A DNA stretch of 64,000 bases. Origin: Saprospiraceae bacterium (GTDB lineage: Bacteria > Bacteroidota > Bacteroidia > Chitinophagales > Saprospiraceae). A program made the position numbers and the translations under genes. Below, piece after piece: positions 7,813 to 16,810 of the stretch (its first letter is position 1; every line of letters begins with the position of its first letter). Below the pieces are notes generated by a model. It was not told the DNA's origin, did no database searches, and worked only from the letters and a program-made list of their open reading frames with translations. Location of the stretch: assembly GCA_016716185.1 (NCBI GenBank), contig JADJWV010000002.1, positions 1,464,501 to 1,528,500 of the forward strand, read 5' to 3'.

Positions 7813-9357
7813 ATGTCAAAAGAGCAGTTTAAGGAGTCGATGTCAAAAGCGTATACATTCCAGACGCCTTCCATTTATTTGGGAGCAGGAATGTTTGATA
7901 CCGATACGATTCCCGAAGTTGAGGTCTGTATTCCACTGAAAACCATGAACCGGCATGGTCTGATTGCAGGGGCAACGGGTACCGGGAAAACAAAAACATT
8001 GCAAGTCCTGGCCGAACAACTGTCTGCTCAGGGCGTTCCCAGTCTGTTGCTCGATATCAAAGGCGATTTAAGTGGAATTGCTCAGGCTGCCACAGAAAAC
8101 CCTAAGATTAGTTCGAGGATGCAGCTGCTTGGAAAAGAATGGGCCCCGATCTTGAATTATGTGGAATTGCTTACCATTAGCGAACAACCCGGTACGAGGC
8201 TTCGTGCGACGGTTTCAGAGTTCGGACCTGTATTGTTTTCGAAAATACTTGGGTTGAACGACACTCAGCAAGGTGTTTTGTCCATGATCTTTAAATTTTG
8301 TGACGATAACGGATTACTCCTGCTTGATCTGGAGGATTTAAAAAAAGTCATTCAATTTGTTAGCGACGATGGAAAAAAAGCAATCGAAGCGGAGTTTGGT
8401 TCATTTTCATCGGTAAGCACGGGCACTATTTTACGCAAAGTCATCGAACTCGAGCAACAAGGTGCATCGTTGTTTTTTGGAGAGCGCTCTTTTGAAGTGG
8501 AGGATCTTGTACGTCGCGATAAGCATGGCAGGGGAGTGATCAGCATACTTCGCGTTGTGGATATTCAGGATAAACCAAAATTCTTCAGCAGCTTTTTGTT
8601 GCAAATTCTTGCAGAACTGTACGCAAAATTTCCAGAGGCAGGTGACCTGGAAAAACCAAAGTTGGTGCTGTTTTTTGACGAAGCGCATTTATTGTTTGAA
8701 GAAGCCACTTCTGCGCTTCTTGATCAGATTGAAACCGTTATAAAATTAATTCGTTCCAAAGGGATTGGCGTATATTTTATCACTCAAAATCCAGTTGATA
8801 TTCCAGAAACTGTGCTCTCCCAATTGGGTCTGAAAATTCAACATGCTCTAAGAGCCTTTACAGCAAAGGACCGAAAAGCCATAAAAATGGCTGCTGAAAA
8901 TTATCCGGAAACAGATTTTTATAAAGTCGATCAAAAAATTACGGAACTTGGAATTGGTGAAGCATTTTTTACAGCGCTTAATGAAAAAGGAATTCCAACG
9001 CCTCTGGTTCATGTGATGTTACGTGCACCTCAGTCGAGAATGGATATTCTGACCGAACAGGAAATTCAATCTCTGGTGAATGAATCAGAGATCGCTGAAT
9101 TTTATAATAAAGTAATGGATAGAGAAAGTGCAGCAGAAATTCTGGCAGAGAAATATCAGGAAGCTGAAGATCAACAAATGCAGGAAGAAGAAACCCGCGC
9201 CCCTCGTCGTGGGAAAAGTACACTGGAAAAAGTATTCGACAGCACGGTGACCCGGCAAGTTGGAAGAACTGTAGCACGGGAGCTTACACGTGGGTTATTG
9301 GGAATGTTCGGAATCAAAACTACTGCAACTCGCAGAAGGACTAAATCGTGGTTTTAG
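7813..9357 (+). CDS. HerA-like helicase / DUF853 family ATPase (YjgR type)
   Basis: A 514-residue protein with Walker A GATGTGKT at residues 53-60, a following LLLDIKGDLSGIA motif and Walker B LVLFFDEAHLLF. It also has a sensor-like VYFITQNPVDIPETVL and the family C-terminus with TxRQVGRTVARELTRGLLG. These are the signs of DUF853/YjgR, a cytoplasmic HerA-related ATPase whose substrate is not established. It lies alone, with a -7-like box upstream, and is convergent with the thioredoxin gene at 9438. No NurA nuclease neighbour is present, so it is probably not the HerA of the NurA-HerA pair. Confidence 0.88.
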   Translation: MSKEQFKESMSKAYTFQTPSIYLGAGMFDTDTIPEVEVCIPLKTMNRHGLIAGATGTGKTKTLQVLAEQLSAQGVPSLLLDIKGDLSGIAQAATENPKISSRMQLLGKEWAPILNYVELLTISEQPGTRLRATVSEFGPVLFSKILGLNDTQQGVLSMIFKFCDDNGLLLLDLEDLKKVIQFVSDDGKKAIEAEFGSFSSVSTGTILRKVIELEQQGASLFFGERSFEVEDLVRRDKHGRGVISILRVVDIQDKPKFFSSFLLQILAELYAKFPEAGDLEKPKLVLFFDEAHLLFEEATSALLDQIETVIKLIRSKGIGVYFITQNPVDIPETVLSQLGLKIQHALRAFTAKDRKAIKMAAENYPETDFYKVDQKITELGIGEAFFTALNEKGIPTPLVHVMLRAPQSRMDILTEQEIQSLVNESEIAEFYNKVMDRESAAEILAEKYQEAEDQQMQEEETRAPRRGKSTLEKVFDSTVTRQVGRTVARELTRGLLGMFGIKTTATRRRTKSWF

Positions 9358-9437
9358 CTGGATTGTAAGAAGCGTTTTACTTGAGTTGTACTGAATAAGG
9401 GAACTCAGATGATTTGACTGAATGTAATGAAGATCAA

Positions 9438-10004
9438 TCAGGGTTTCTTGGGAAGTGGTTCAGGCTTAAATTTTTCCACAAAACTTTCATAGGGAGTTGT
9501 CTTGTAATGATTGCCACCAAAGAAATTTGCAAGAATCTCGAAAGTTTCAGCATCCTGATATCCCGGAAAAGGTTGAATGGTATTGAAGTCTTCATCCATA
9601 AACACAAAAGTCGGATATTTCAATCTGCCATTTGTTATTTCTATGGCCAATTGATGAATTCCCCTCTTGCCATTTTCCATAAATTTATATACTCTTGATT
9701 TGAACTGAATGTCTTCTTTATATTCAGCATTAAATCTTACAGCATAATATTTTTTATTGATGTAATGAACCACTCTTGGGTCTTGAAATGTAGAAGCTTC
9801 CATTCGTTTGCACCAGCCACACCAGTCGGTATAAATATCGACGAGGACTTTACGCTTTTCTTTTCTCATTAAGGCCTGTACCTGATTCCAGTCAACCCAT
9901 TTGATCTGGTCCTGAGCCCACAAGGAGGAAGAAAAGCAGCTTGTAAATAAAATGAAAATGCCAGCAGGGATTGAGTTTTTAAATAGCCTGTGAACGATCT
10001 TCAT
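9438..10004 (-). CDS. Secreted thioredoxin-family protein (WCGWC active site)
   Basis: I take the ATG at 10004 (MKIVHRLFKN), which gives a normal signal peptide ending ...SSLWAQ. An in-frame ATG 27 nt upstream would add MLFIFMDSI. The 188-residue product has KRKVLVDIYTDWCGWCKRME with redox cysteines C62 and C65, and KYPTFVFMDED with the cis-Pro. The long insert YYAVRFNAEYKED is typical of the thioredoxin-like DUF255/Thioredoxin_7 group. It is exported, so likely a periplasmic disulfide reductase. It sits alone between yjgR-like (convergent) and ribD (upstream, 69 bp away). Confidence 0.8.
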   Translation of the reverse strand: MKIVHRLFKNSIPAGIFILFTSCFSSSLWAQDQIKWVDWNQVQALMRKEKRKVLVDIYTDWCGWCKRMEASTFQDPRVVHYINKKYYAVRFNAEYKEDIQFKSRVYKFMENGKRGIHQLAIEITNGRLKYPTFVFMDEDFNTIQPFPGYQDAETFEILANFFGGNHYKTTPYESFVEKFKPEPLPKKP

Positions 10005-10100
10005 AATTGAATCCATAAAAATAAACAACAAAGTAACGATGTACTAACTGATTTACCAAGGTATTAGATTTCCAGTCTGCTCACTTTAAGTGAATTTTAA

Positions 10101-11114
10101 CTAAGAAGGCCTATTTTTGCGTATGATACGTATTATATCGGAATCTAATATGATCTCTTTTTCCAGTTGTCCTCTCACAGAAGGGGCACTGAGACCACCC
10201 CCGATTTTAAGACTTTGATTGGTAATTACCCGGGCTTCGTCCCAAAGTCCTGTATTTATAAAATTTTGAATGGTCCTGGCCCCGCCTTCCACCAGAAGAA
10301 TGCCGATTCCTTTTCTCCAAAGCTCATTTAAAATTTGAGGCAATTGTGGAGAAGGTTCTTCGCAGATTTCATTCAGCATATAAGCTGGCGAATGTTCAGC
10401 GAAAAATTTATAGTTTTTCTTTTCTTCAACGGCAATATTTCCAAGTAAGAATCGGACAGGGTTTTTACCAGGCCACAACCGGGTTGTCAGTTCGGGATTA
10501 TCTATGTGGAGTGTGTTTCTTCCTATAAGGATTCCGTCAGTTTCGTGTCTCCATTTATGAACCAGCATGTCGGTATAAGGATTCGATATTTTTGTTCGAC
10601 CGCCAATGGCCATATACCAATCGGAGCTTTGTGCAAATTTCAAGATTACATAAGGCCTCTGTTCTGTCTGATTGATATGAAAAGATTTGATGAGTTCAAT
10701 CCCTGAATCCTGCATAATTGGACCGTGAATACGGACCCCGTTTTCTTTTAGCCAGCTTAAGCTTTGTCCCGACATTTTTGGATTTGGATCCGTAGTAGAG
10801 TAATACAGATCCCGGATTCCTTCTTGTACAATTCGAAGTGTGCAGGGTGGGGTCTTGCCATGATGGTTGCAGGGTTCAAGACTCACGAATAAAGTAGAAT
10901 TTGCAATGAGATGCCGGTTTTCCGGTGCTACAGATTCAATGGCATTAACCTCAGCATGAGGACTTCCATAAGCCCGATGATATCCTTCTCCGATAATTCT
11001 GTGATCGCAAACCAGCACAGCACCTACAAGTGGATTTGGAGAGACTTTTCCTAAGCCTTTTTTGGCCAGAAAAAAACAATGTTGCATATAGAGTTCCGCT
11101 TCCGTAGGACTCAT
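10101..11114 (-). CDS. ribD: Bifunctional riboflavin deaminase/reductase RibD
   Basis: A 337-residue protein with both domains. The N-terminal deaminase has zinc ligands H53 in HAEVNAI and C82 and C91 in PCNHHGKTPPC. The C-terminal reductase begins near RPYVILKFAQSSDWYMA and has GILIGRNTL and the LLVEGGARTIQNFI segment. It deaminates and then reduces the GTP-cyclohydrolase II product in riboflavin synthesis. No other rib genes are adjacent. A TATCTTTA box lies 32 bp upstream of the ATG on the minus strand. The upstream intergenic region is long and repeat-rich. Confidence 0.93.
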   Translation of the reverse strand: MSPTEAELYMQHCFFLAKKGLGKVSPNPLVGAVLVCDHRIIGEGYHRAYGSPHAEVNAIESVAPENRHLIANSTLFVSLEPCNHHGKTPPCTLRIVQEGIRDLYYSTTDPNPKMSGQSLSWLKENGVRIHGPIMQDSGIELIKSFHINQTEQRPYVILKFAQSSDWYMAIGGRTKISNPYTDMLVHKWRHETDGILIGRNTLHIDNPELTTRLWPGKNPVRFLLGNIAVEEKKNYKFFAEHSPAYMLNEICEEPSPQLPQILNELWRKGIGILLVEGGARTIQNFINTGLWDEARVITNQSLKIGGGLSAPSVRGQLEKEIILDSDIIRIIRKNRPS

Positions 11115-11145
11115 TTTTCAGAATTCGGATTTACTTCTTGTTGCG

Positions 11146-11153
11146 TAAAGATA
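11146..11153 (-). promoter_or_regulatory. Putative -7 promoter box for ribD (TATCTTTA)
   Basis: Minus-strand TATCTTTA, a one-base variant of TANNTTTG, ends 31 bp before the ribD ATG. No FMN riboswitch-like structure was recognised. Confidence 0.3.
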
Positions 11154-11574
11154 AGGTATGGAGGAGAAACATTTCGATAGGAAGGCTTAAGGCAAAATGT
11201 ATAAATGGCTAAGGAAAACAAGGAGTCTTAACTAAAGCTTCTGCGATATACTTGCCTGGTCGAATAAGTTTTGCAATAATTTTAAAAGAGATTTTCATTC
11301 ATGCTGTTGCCTGATCTGTGTCATTTGCGTCATCCTCGCCTGAACGACTTGAATTTTACAAACAATAAACTAATCACTTTAGTCGGGCAGTTGCGGGAAA
11401 TATTCCGGACATGCTTTTGTGTACGAACACTGTACTAATTAGACAAAGAATTGAATTCAGTTAAAGAAAGTATTCTTCAAACTATGGAACCTGAAATGGT
11501 AGTTCCCGCAGATGACGCAGATCGCGCAGATTAAAATGCCAGATCTATCAGCTACAGAGCTTATAAATTGTCCT

Positions 11575-11617
11575 GGTCAGGAGTCAGGAGTCAGAAGTCA
11601 GGAGTCAGGAGTTGTCA
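11575..11617. repeat. Tandem 7-bp repeat (GAGTCAG)
   Basis: Four near-perfect copies of GAGTCAG (one reads AAGTCAG) with half-copies at both ends. Confidence 0.75.
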
Positions 11618-11627
11618 GTAGGTAATT

Positions 11628-11752
11628 GCAACAACCAGCAACTAACAACCAACAACCAACAAACTAACAAACTAACAACCAACAACTAACAACCAACAAC
11701 CAACAACTAACAACTAACTACTAACAACCAGCAACCAACAACCAACAACCAA
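11628..11752. repeat. Tandem 7-bp repeat array (AACAACC / AACAACT family)
   Basis: About 17 copies of a heptamer of the form AACAACC or AACAACT with scattered substitutions, ending 17 bp before the pirin stop codon. It shares the CAACTAAC core with the 14-bp array at 25,129-25,254. Confidence 0.8.
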
Positions 11753-11769
11753 TCTGTATTATCGATATT

Positions 11770-12663
11770 CTACGCTTTCATCGGTACTTCCATCAATAGA
11801 ATTTCTGCTCCCTGACTTTGGGATGCAATTTCAATGGAATGCGTGCCCCAGATTCCAAGTCCGTCGCGCGAATTCAGATGGATGTTATCAATTTTAAAAT
11901 CTCCGTGAATGACGAATGCATATATGCCATTTCCATTTTTTTTGAGTGCGTAACGGGTCTTGAGGCCCTTGTCGAATTTGCCGATGTGAAACCATGCATC
12001 CTGATGAATCCACACACCAGGATCATTGGGATTGGGCGACAGGATTTGTTGCAGTTTATTTTGGCGATCGCTCAGTTTTAAAGTGAGTTGATCGTAACGC
12101 GGTTTGAGATTTTTCTTGTTGGGAAAAACCCAGATCTGTAGGAACTTGACCAGCCGGTCTTTGTTTTTGTTGTACTCGCTGTGTTGGATGCCCGTTCCCG
12201 CGCTCATGACCTGGACATCTCCATTTTTAATGACCGCTACATTGCCCATGCTGTCCTTGTGTTCGAGGTCTCCATCCAGCGGAATGCTGATGATCTCCAT
12301 GTTGTCGTGCGGATGTGTTGGGAATCCCATCCCAGCCTGGACCGTATCGTCGTTGAGGACACGCAGCACTCCAAAATGCATGCGTTCGGGGTTGTAATAG
12401 TTGGCAAAACTAAACGTGTGATAGCTGTTAAGCCATCCATGGTTGGCGTTGCCACGGGTATTGGCTTTATGTAAAACAGTGCTGGCCATAATTTTGGATT
12501 GGGTGTTGGGTATATGATTGAAACCAAGGTCTGAAGGATTGTGGATGGGTTCTAAGCTGTGCAATTCATCAATCTCGTTGATCAGCGTTCCTGCCTGAGA
12601 AACACCGGTAACAAATATTCCGGTACCCAGTAATCCGTTTTTTATAAATTCCTTTCTGTCCAT
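11770..12663 (-). CDS. Pirin family protein with an export-like N-terminus
   Basis: A 297-residue protein with the pirin bicupin core. Metal-binding residues of cupin 1 are seen in FPTHPHDNMEIIS and SAGTGIQHSEYN. NGDVQVMSAG and QIWVFPN are typical of the family. Pirins bind iron, and some act as quercetinases or cofactors. The first 28 or so residues (MDRKEFIKNGLLGTGIFVTG then VSQAG) are not part of pirin. They look like a Tat-type leader with RK in place of RR, as often seen in Bacteroidota oxidoreductases. Export is therefore possible but not shown. Divergent from the aquaporin gene. Confidence 0.85.
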   Translation of the reverse strand: MDRKEFIKNGLLGTGIFVTGVSQAGTLINEIDELHSLEPIHNPSDLGFNHIPNTQSKIMASTVLHKANTRGNANHGWLNSYHTFSFANYYNPERMHFGVLRVLNDDTVQAGMGFPTHPHDNMEIISIPLDGDLEHKDSMGNVAVIKNGDVQVMSAGTGIQHSEYNKNKDRLVKFLQIWVFPNKKNLKPRYDQLTLKLSDRQNKLQQILSPNPNDPGVWIHQDAWFHIGKFDKGLKTRYALKKNGNGIYAFVIHGDFKIDNIHLNSRDGLGIWGTHSIEIASQSQGAEILLMEVPMKA

Positions 12664-12786
12664 ATTTTTATTTTGTTAAACAAGCTTTGATGCGTATGGT
12701 TTTTAATTCTCTGAAGATTCTTATATGCAATAAATTTAACATATCTTCACGGTTGAGATTTATTTTTTTTAAAACAGGGATAGGGT

Positions 12787-13419
12787 ATGAAACTAAATAA
12801 ATTACTGGTAGAATGTATGGGTACTTTCTTTCTGGTACTGATCATAAACATAAGTGCCCTGGGAACGCAAACTTCGATGGTTCCTTGGGTAATGGGACTT
12901 ACTTTGGCTGCCATGACCTATGCAGGTGGCCATATTTCAGGAGCACATTTCAATCCTGCTGTTACGATTGCAGTTTTCATCAGAGGGAAATGCAGTGCTG
13001 CAGATGTACCTTCCTATATTTTTGCCCAATTGCTTGGAGCTGCTGTGGCTGCTTTGGCAGCAGGCGTTTTTTTTACGGGCAAAGTTGGTCAGGGAATGGA
13101 TCTGTCTGTTACGGCATTGCAGGCCGTGTTCTCCGAAATCTTAGGCACATTCGCCATGACCTGGGTGTTTTTGAATGTGGCCAGCTCGAAAGACACGATT
13201 GGCAATTCCTACTATGGGCTGGCAATTGGAATGGTGGTCGCCGCACTGGCACTTGTATTTGGCCCCCTGTCGGGTGGTGCATTTAATCCCGCCATCGCAC
13301 TGAGTTATGGCATCAATAATATTTCAGGATTCAATAATTTCTGGATCTATCTTGTGGGGGAAACCATAGGAGCCATTGCCGCCGCCTATGTTTTTCTGCT
13401 GACCAATGGAAAGGACTAA
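12787..13419 (+). CDS. MIP family channel (aquaporin-like)
   Basis: A 210-residue inner-membrane protein with six hydrophobic segments and the two half-helix motifs of aquaporins: HFNPAVTIAVF near residue 60 and AFNPAIALSYG near residue 165. Each follows a GGHISGAH- or GPLSGGA-like stretch. The second motif carries NPA, so the pore signature is intact. The sequence does not settle between water and small-solute specificity. It stands alone, divergent from the pirin gene, with a small hairpin overlapping its stop codon. Confidence 0.9.
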   Translation: MKLNKLLVECMGTFFLVLIINISALGTQTSMVPWVMGLTLAAMTYAGGHISGAHFNPAVTIAVFIRGKCSAADVPSYIFAQLLGAAVAALAAGVFFTGKVGQGMDLSVTALQAVFSEILGTFAMTWVFLNVASSKDTIGNSYYGLAIGMVVAALALVFGPLSGGAFNPAIALSYGINNISGFNNFWIYLVGETIGAIAAAYVFLLTNGKD

Positions 13420-13436
13420 CAATCGTTAGTTTTAAA
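13415..13436 (+). terminator. Weak hairpin terminator after the aquaporin gene
   Basis: ACTAAC, loop AATC, GTTAGT, then TTTAAA. The stem overlaps the TAA stop codon. It is short and AU-rich, so the strength is uncertain. Confidence 0.4.
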
Positions 13437-13475
13437 TTCCACGCACAAAAGATTACATTCCATTGCATTATTTTT

Positions 13476-14618
13476 TCAGAGTTTACCTCTGAGGCATTTG
13501 GCGATGATTTCAAGAGCGGAGTCGATTTCTTCATCCGTATTGAAGTGTGCAAAGGAAAAACGCACCGCTTTCCCTTTATGATCCGGCCTGATGGTCGAAA
13601 TGACATGGGATCCTTTTTCTGTGCCCGAACTGCAGGCAGAGCCGGCCGAAACACTCAAGCCTTCGATATCAAACAGGATGTTCATCAATTCATTTCCTTC
13701 AAACCAGGGAAATTGCACATTCGCTATTTTCGGAGAACAATGATCGGGGGGAGAATTCAACTGGGCTCCGGGTACCACATTCATGATTCCGTTGACAAAC
13801 CTTTGTTTTAAGTGTGCGAGTTGTACCAAACGGCTTTCCAAATGTTCGTTGCAATAGTTCAGCGCAAAACTCATGCATCCGATTCCGTAAATGTTTTCGG
13901 TGCCGGCCCTCATATTGCGTTCCTGCGAACCCCCGTGGATTAAAGGTTGTAGAATATGGCGGCCGTTTATATACACAAAGGCACAACCTTTCGGAGCATA
14001 GAATTTGTGTGCAGACCCACTGAGGAAATCTATGGAAACTTCATTCAGATCGTATTTGTTAAAACCAAGTCCCTGCACCGTATCGCTGTGGAACAACGCA
14101 TCGTATTGTTTGCAAAGTTGGGAAATTGCGGATAAGTCGATTTGGGTTCCAATTTCATTATTGACATGCATCAGCGAAACCAGTGTTTTTCCATTGGAAT
14201 TTTTGAGCAGGCTTTCGAGCTGATCCAATTGAATCCGTCCGTGCGCATCCACATCCAGAAAAACAATTTCAGCAAGTTTATTTTTCTGAAGCCACTCGAA
14301 GCATTGCAAATTACAGGAATGTTCGATGCGGGTGCTGATGATTCTTTGAACTCCAAGTGAACCTACGGCACCTTTTAGAATGAGATTATTGGATTCACTG
14401 CCCGAAGCCGTAAAAAAAATTTCCGAGGGATTGGCTCCCACGTTTTTTGCAATGGTCTTTCGCGATTCTTCAATAAAACTCCTGGACGCCCGTCCTTCAG
14501 CGTGTGTCGACGATGGATTTCCATAGTACTTTCCGGTGATTTCCATCAGGTAATTTCTCACTTCCGGAAGAAGTGGCGTAGTGGCTGCATGGTCCAGGTA
14601 ATAACGAGGTTTCGACAT
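13476..14618 (-). CDS. Cysteine desulfurase (NifS/IscS family)
   Basis: A 380-residue aminotransferase class V protein. YLDHAATTPL opens the sequence, the PLP-binding lysine is K205 in SAHKFYAPKG, and the catalytic cysteine is C329 in SAGSACSSGTEKGSH, with the mobile loop of the NifS/IscS group. HSDTVQGLG and HVNNEIGTQ are also conserved. It mobilises sulfur from cysteine for Fe-S clusters or thiolation. It starts 3 nt after the glmM stop codon, so the two share a transcript. No iscU or suf genes are adjacent, so the acceptor is not evident. Confidence 0.92.
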   Translation of the reverse strand: MSKPRYYLDHAATTPLLPEVRNYLMEITGKYYGNPSSTHAEGRASRSFIEESRKTIAKNVGANPSEIFFTASGSESNNLILKGAVGSLGVQRIISTRIEHSCNLQCFEWLQKNKLAEIVFLDVDAHGRIQLDQLESLLKNSNGKTLVSLMHVNNEIGTQIDLSAISQLCKQYDALFHSDTVQGLGFNKYDLNEVSIDFLSGSAHKFYAPKGCAFVYINGRHILQPLIHGGSQERNMRAGTENIYGIGCMSFALNYCNEHLESRLVQLAHLKQRFVNGIMNVVPGAQLNSPPDHCSPKIANVQFPWFEGNELMNILFDIEGLSVSAGSACSSGTEKGSHVISTIRPDHKGKAVRFSFAHFNTDEEIDSALEIIAKCLRGKL

Positions 14619-14621
14619 GTT

Positions 14622-15998
14622 TCAGGACTTGAATAAGTTGATCAATTGTTTTAAGTTTTCGACATAGGCCAGGGCCTCATTTGCTGTTTTGGCTTCGCTG
14701 TAAATGCGGATTATCGGCTCCGTGTTCGATTTGCGGATGTGCAGCCAGCCCTCTTCAAAATCAATTTTCATTCCGTCTTCCAAATTGATAGAAGCACCTG
14801 AATATTTTTCCGATAGAAAAGGGATCAGTTCTTTAAAATTGACTTTCTCATCCAGGACCAGTTTATCCTTTTGCATCTTATAACTGGTATACGATTTTTT
14901 AAGCATGGATAGGCTGCAATTCTTTGAACATAGATTGGTCAGGATTAAAGCTATGCCGATGAGTGCATCTCTACCATAGTGGAGGTCGGGTAAAATGATG
15001 CCACCGTTTCCTTCTCCTCCTATGACGGCATCGACCTCTTTCATTTTTTTGACGACGTGCACTTCGCCCACGGCTGAAGCAAAATAATTTCCTCCTTTGG
15101 AGATCGTTAAGTCGCGCAGGGCGCGCGAGCTGGATAAATTCGAAACTGTGTTTCCGGGCCTTTTGTCTAAGACATAATCTGCAACGGCTACGAGGGAGTA
15201 TTCTTCACCAAAATAATTTCCTTGTTCATCGATCAGTGCCAGTCGATCGACATCGGGGTCGACAGCAACGCCGAGATCAAAGCCTGTTTGGGTCAGGGAC
15301 ATGAGCTCTGATAAATGTTCTTCCAGCGGTTCGGGATTGTGTGCAAATTCGCCAAAGGAATTCGCATTCAGCAATTTGTATTCAATGTTCAGGGCATCGA
15401 AAAGAACGGGTAGGGCAAGTGCCCCCGTTGAATTTATGCAGTCTGCTGAGATTTTAAATTTTCTCTCGCGAATGGCTTCTGTAGCGACTAAAGGGTGATT
15501 GATAATGGCTTCAACATGATTTTGCAGACTGTCTGATTTTGTAATGCTTTGACCGAGCTGGTCAACAGTCGGGTACTTTTCAATGTCCATATCGATTTGA
15601 GACCGTATCCAGTTTCCAACCTCTTCCGATATAAATTCACCTTGGTTATTCAGGAGTTTTAAAGCATTCCATTCCTTTGGATTGTGACTGGCGCTCAGCA
15701 TAATCCCTCCGTCTGCTCTGGTTTGAATAACATCCATTTCCAGCGTGGGAGTTGTACTGTAACCCGTCTGAATGACATCTATTCCCATAGACAACAAATA
15801 GCCTTCAGCCAAAGCGTTCAGCATTTCACCGCTCAGCCTGCCATCGCGACCCAGGACAACTTTTGGGCGGGGGTTCTTTTGCAGTAGCAACCGGCTGTAA
15901 GCCCCTAAATATGCAATTATTTTTTGCGGACTCAAATTAGTGGCGGGATCCCCTCCGACCGTACCTCTAATCCCGGAAACTGAGCTGATTATAGCCAT
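14622..15998 (-). CDS. glmM: Phosphoglucosamine mutase (GlmM) / phosphohexomutase
   Basis: I chose the ATG at 15998 (MAIISSVSGIRGTVGG), which matches the family N-terminus. An in-frame ATG at 16064 would leave 2 bp to the divergent methyltransferase. The 458-residue product has the phosphoserine loop LSASHNPKEWNALK, the metal loop DPDVDRLALID, the sugar loop GGEGNGGIILPD and the phosphate loop RKSNTEPIIRIYSEA. It makes glucosamine-1-phosphate for cell-wall synthesis. Some Bacteroidota homologues are annotated as phosphomannomutases, so substrate preference is inferred. Cotranscribed with the cysteine desulfurase. Confidence 0.85.
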   Translation of the reverse strand: MAIISSVSGIRGTVGGDPATNLSPQKIIAYLGAYSRLLLQKNPRPKVVLGRDGRLSGEMLNALAEGYLLSMGIDVIQTGYSTTPTLEMDVIQTRADGGIMLSASHNPKEWNALKLLNNQGEFISEEVGNWIRSQIDMDIEKYPTVDQLGQSITKSDSLQNHVEAIINHPLVATEAIRERKFKISADCINSTGALALPVLFDALNIEYKLLNANSFGEFAHNPEPLEEHLSELMSLTQTGFDLGVAVDPDVDRLALIDEQGNYFGEEYSLVAVADYVLDKRPGNTVSNLSSSRALRDLTISKGGNYFASAVGEVHVVKKMKEVDAVIGGEGNGGIILPDLHYGRDALIGIALILTNLCSKNCSLSMLKKSYTSYKMQKDKLVLDEKVNFKELIPFLSEKYSGASINLEDGMKIDFEEGWLHIRKSNTEPIIRIYSEAKTANEALAYVENLKQLINLFKS

Positions 15999-16066
15999 GC
16001 GACCATCATTAAACTGCAAATGTATTAATTTCGACCCTAATATGATTTCCATATCCACCGGCACAC

Positions 16067-16798
16067 ATGAGAAAAGATTGGTTTGAAGATTGGTTTGAGA
16101 CCGACTATTACAAATTGCTATACCGGCAAAGAGATGCCCGGGAAGCCAGCCAATTTGCAGATCGGTTGGTCAGGTATTTAAATCTGCCGCAAGGAGCGTA
16201 CATTTTGGATGTAGGTTGTGGTAGAGGAAGGTATGCACGAGCATTTGCACAATTGGGTTACGATGTTACAGGAATAGACATTTCTTTTAAAAAGACAGAA
16301 GATAATGTACGGCATGCAAATAATCATTTGCATTTTTACCGGCATGATATGCGCAGAATATTCAGAGTCAATTATTTCGATGCGGTATTAAATCTATTTA
16401 CCAGTTTTGGATATTTTGACTCCATGAGCGATGAGAAAAACGCTGCCAAATGTATGGCCCTTAATCTTAAAACCGGTGGATTTCTGGTTATCGATTATTT
16501 AAATCCGGAACACATCAAACAGCATTTTAAAGCACAGGAAACAGTAATTCGGGAAGGGATAACTTTTCATATACGCAAATCTTTAAATTGCGATAACATT
16601 TGTAAAGAAATTGAAATCAGCGATGGTGACCAACGATTTCATTTTAAAGAACAGGTCAGGTTGTTCGGATTGGAAGATTTGATTCAACTTTTTAAACCTT
16701 TTCGATTGCAATTACAGCATGTATTTGGGAATTATAGATTGGAGTCCTTTGAAAACGAATCTTCGGAGAGGATCATACTCATTTTTCGAAAACAATAA
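16067..16798 (+). CDS. Class I SAM-dependent methyltransferase
   Basis: A 243-residue protein with motif I ILDVGCGRGRYA (about residues 46-57), an acidic second strand DVTGIDIS, motif IV-like FDAVLNLFTSFGYF and a GGFLVIDYLNPEH strand. This is the Rossmann methyltransferase fold with the small-molecule type of insert. The substrate cannot be read from the sequence. The PAP2 phosphatase gene follows 12 bp later on the same strand. Divergent from glmM. Confidence 0.85.
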   Translation: MRKDWFEDWFETDYYKLLYRQRDAREASQFADRLVRYLNLPQGAYILDVGCGRGRYARAFAQLGYDVTGIDISFKKTEDNVRHANNHLHFYRHDMRRIFRVNYFDAVLNLFTSFGYFDSMSDEKNAAKCMALNLKTGGFLVIDYLNPEHIKQHFKAQETVIREGITFHIRKSLNCDNICKEIEISDGDQRFHFKEQVRLFGLEDLIQLFKPFRLQLQHVFGNYRLESFENESSERIILIFRKQ

Positions 16799-16810
16799 AT
16801 TTGACTTTCG

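Larger units (their letters stand above)
11115..11769. other. 655-bp gene-free region with low-complexity repeats
   Basis: No convincing open frame lies between ribD and the pirin gene. The stretch holds the ribD promoter region and a degenerate inverted pair of a CGCAGATGACGCAGAT-like motif (11,308-11,335 in one orientation, 11,505-11,535 in the other). It also holds a GAGTCAG heptamer run and an AACAACC-type heptamer array directly behind the pirin stop codon. No tRNA-like or riboswitch-like fold was seen. Confidence 0.6.

Noticed and set aside
12712..12749. TGAAGAT ... ATCTTCA inverted repeat between the pirin and aquaporin genes
   Set aside because: The loop is 24 bp, there is no regulator gene nearby and no second copy in the window, so chance cannot be excluded.
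12813..13286. 157-codon plus-strand frame inside the aquaporin gene
   Set aside because: It is the +1 shadow of the aquaporin frame, rich in Cys, Trp and His, with no homology signs.
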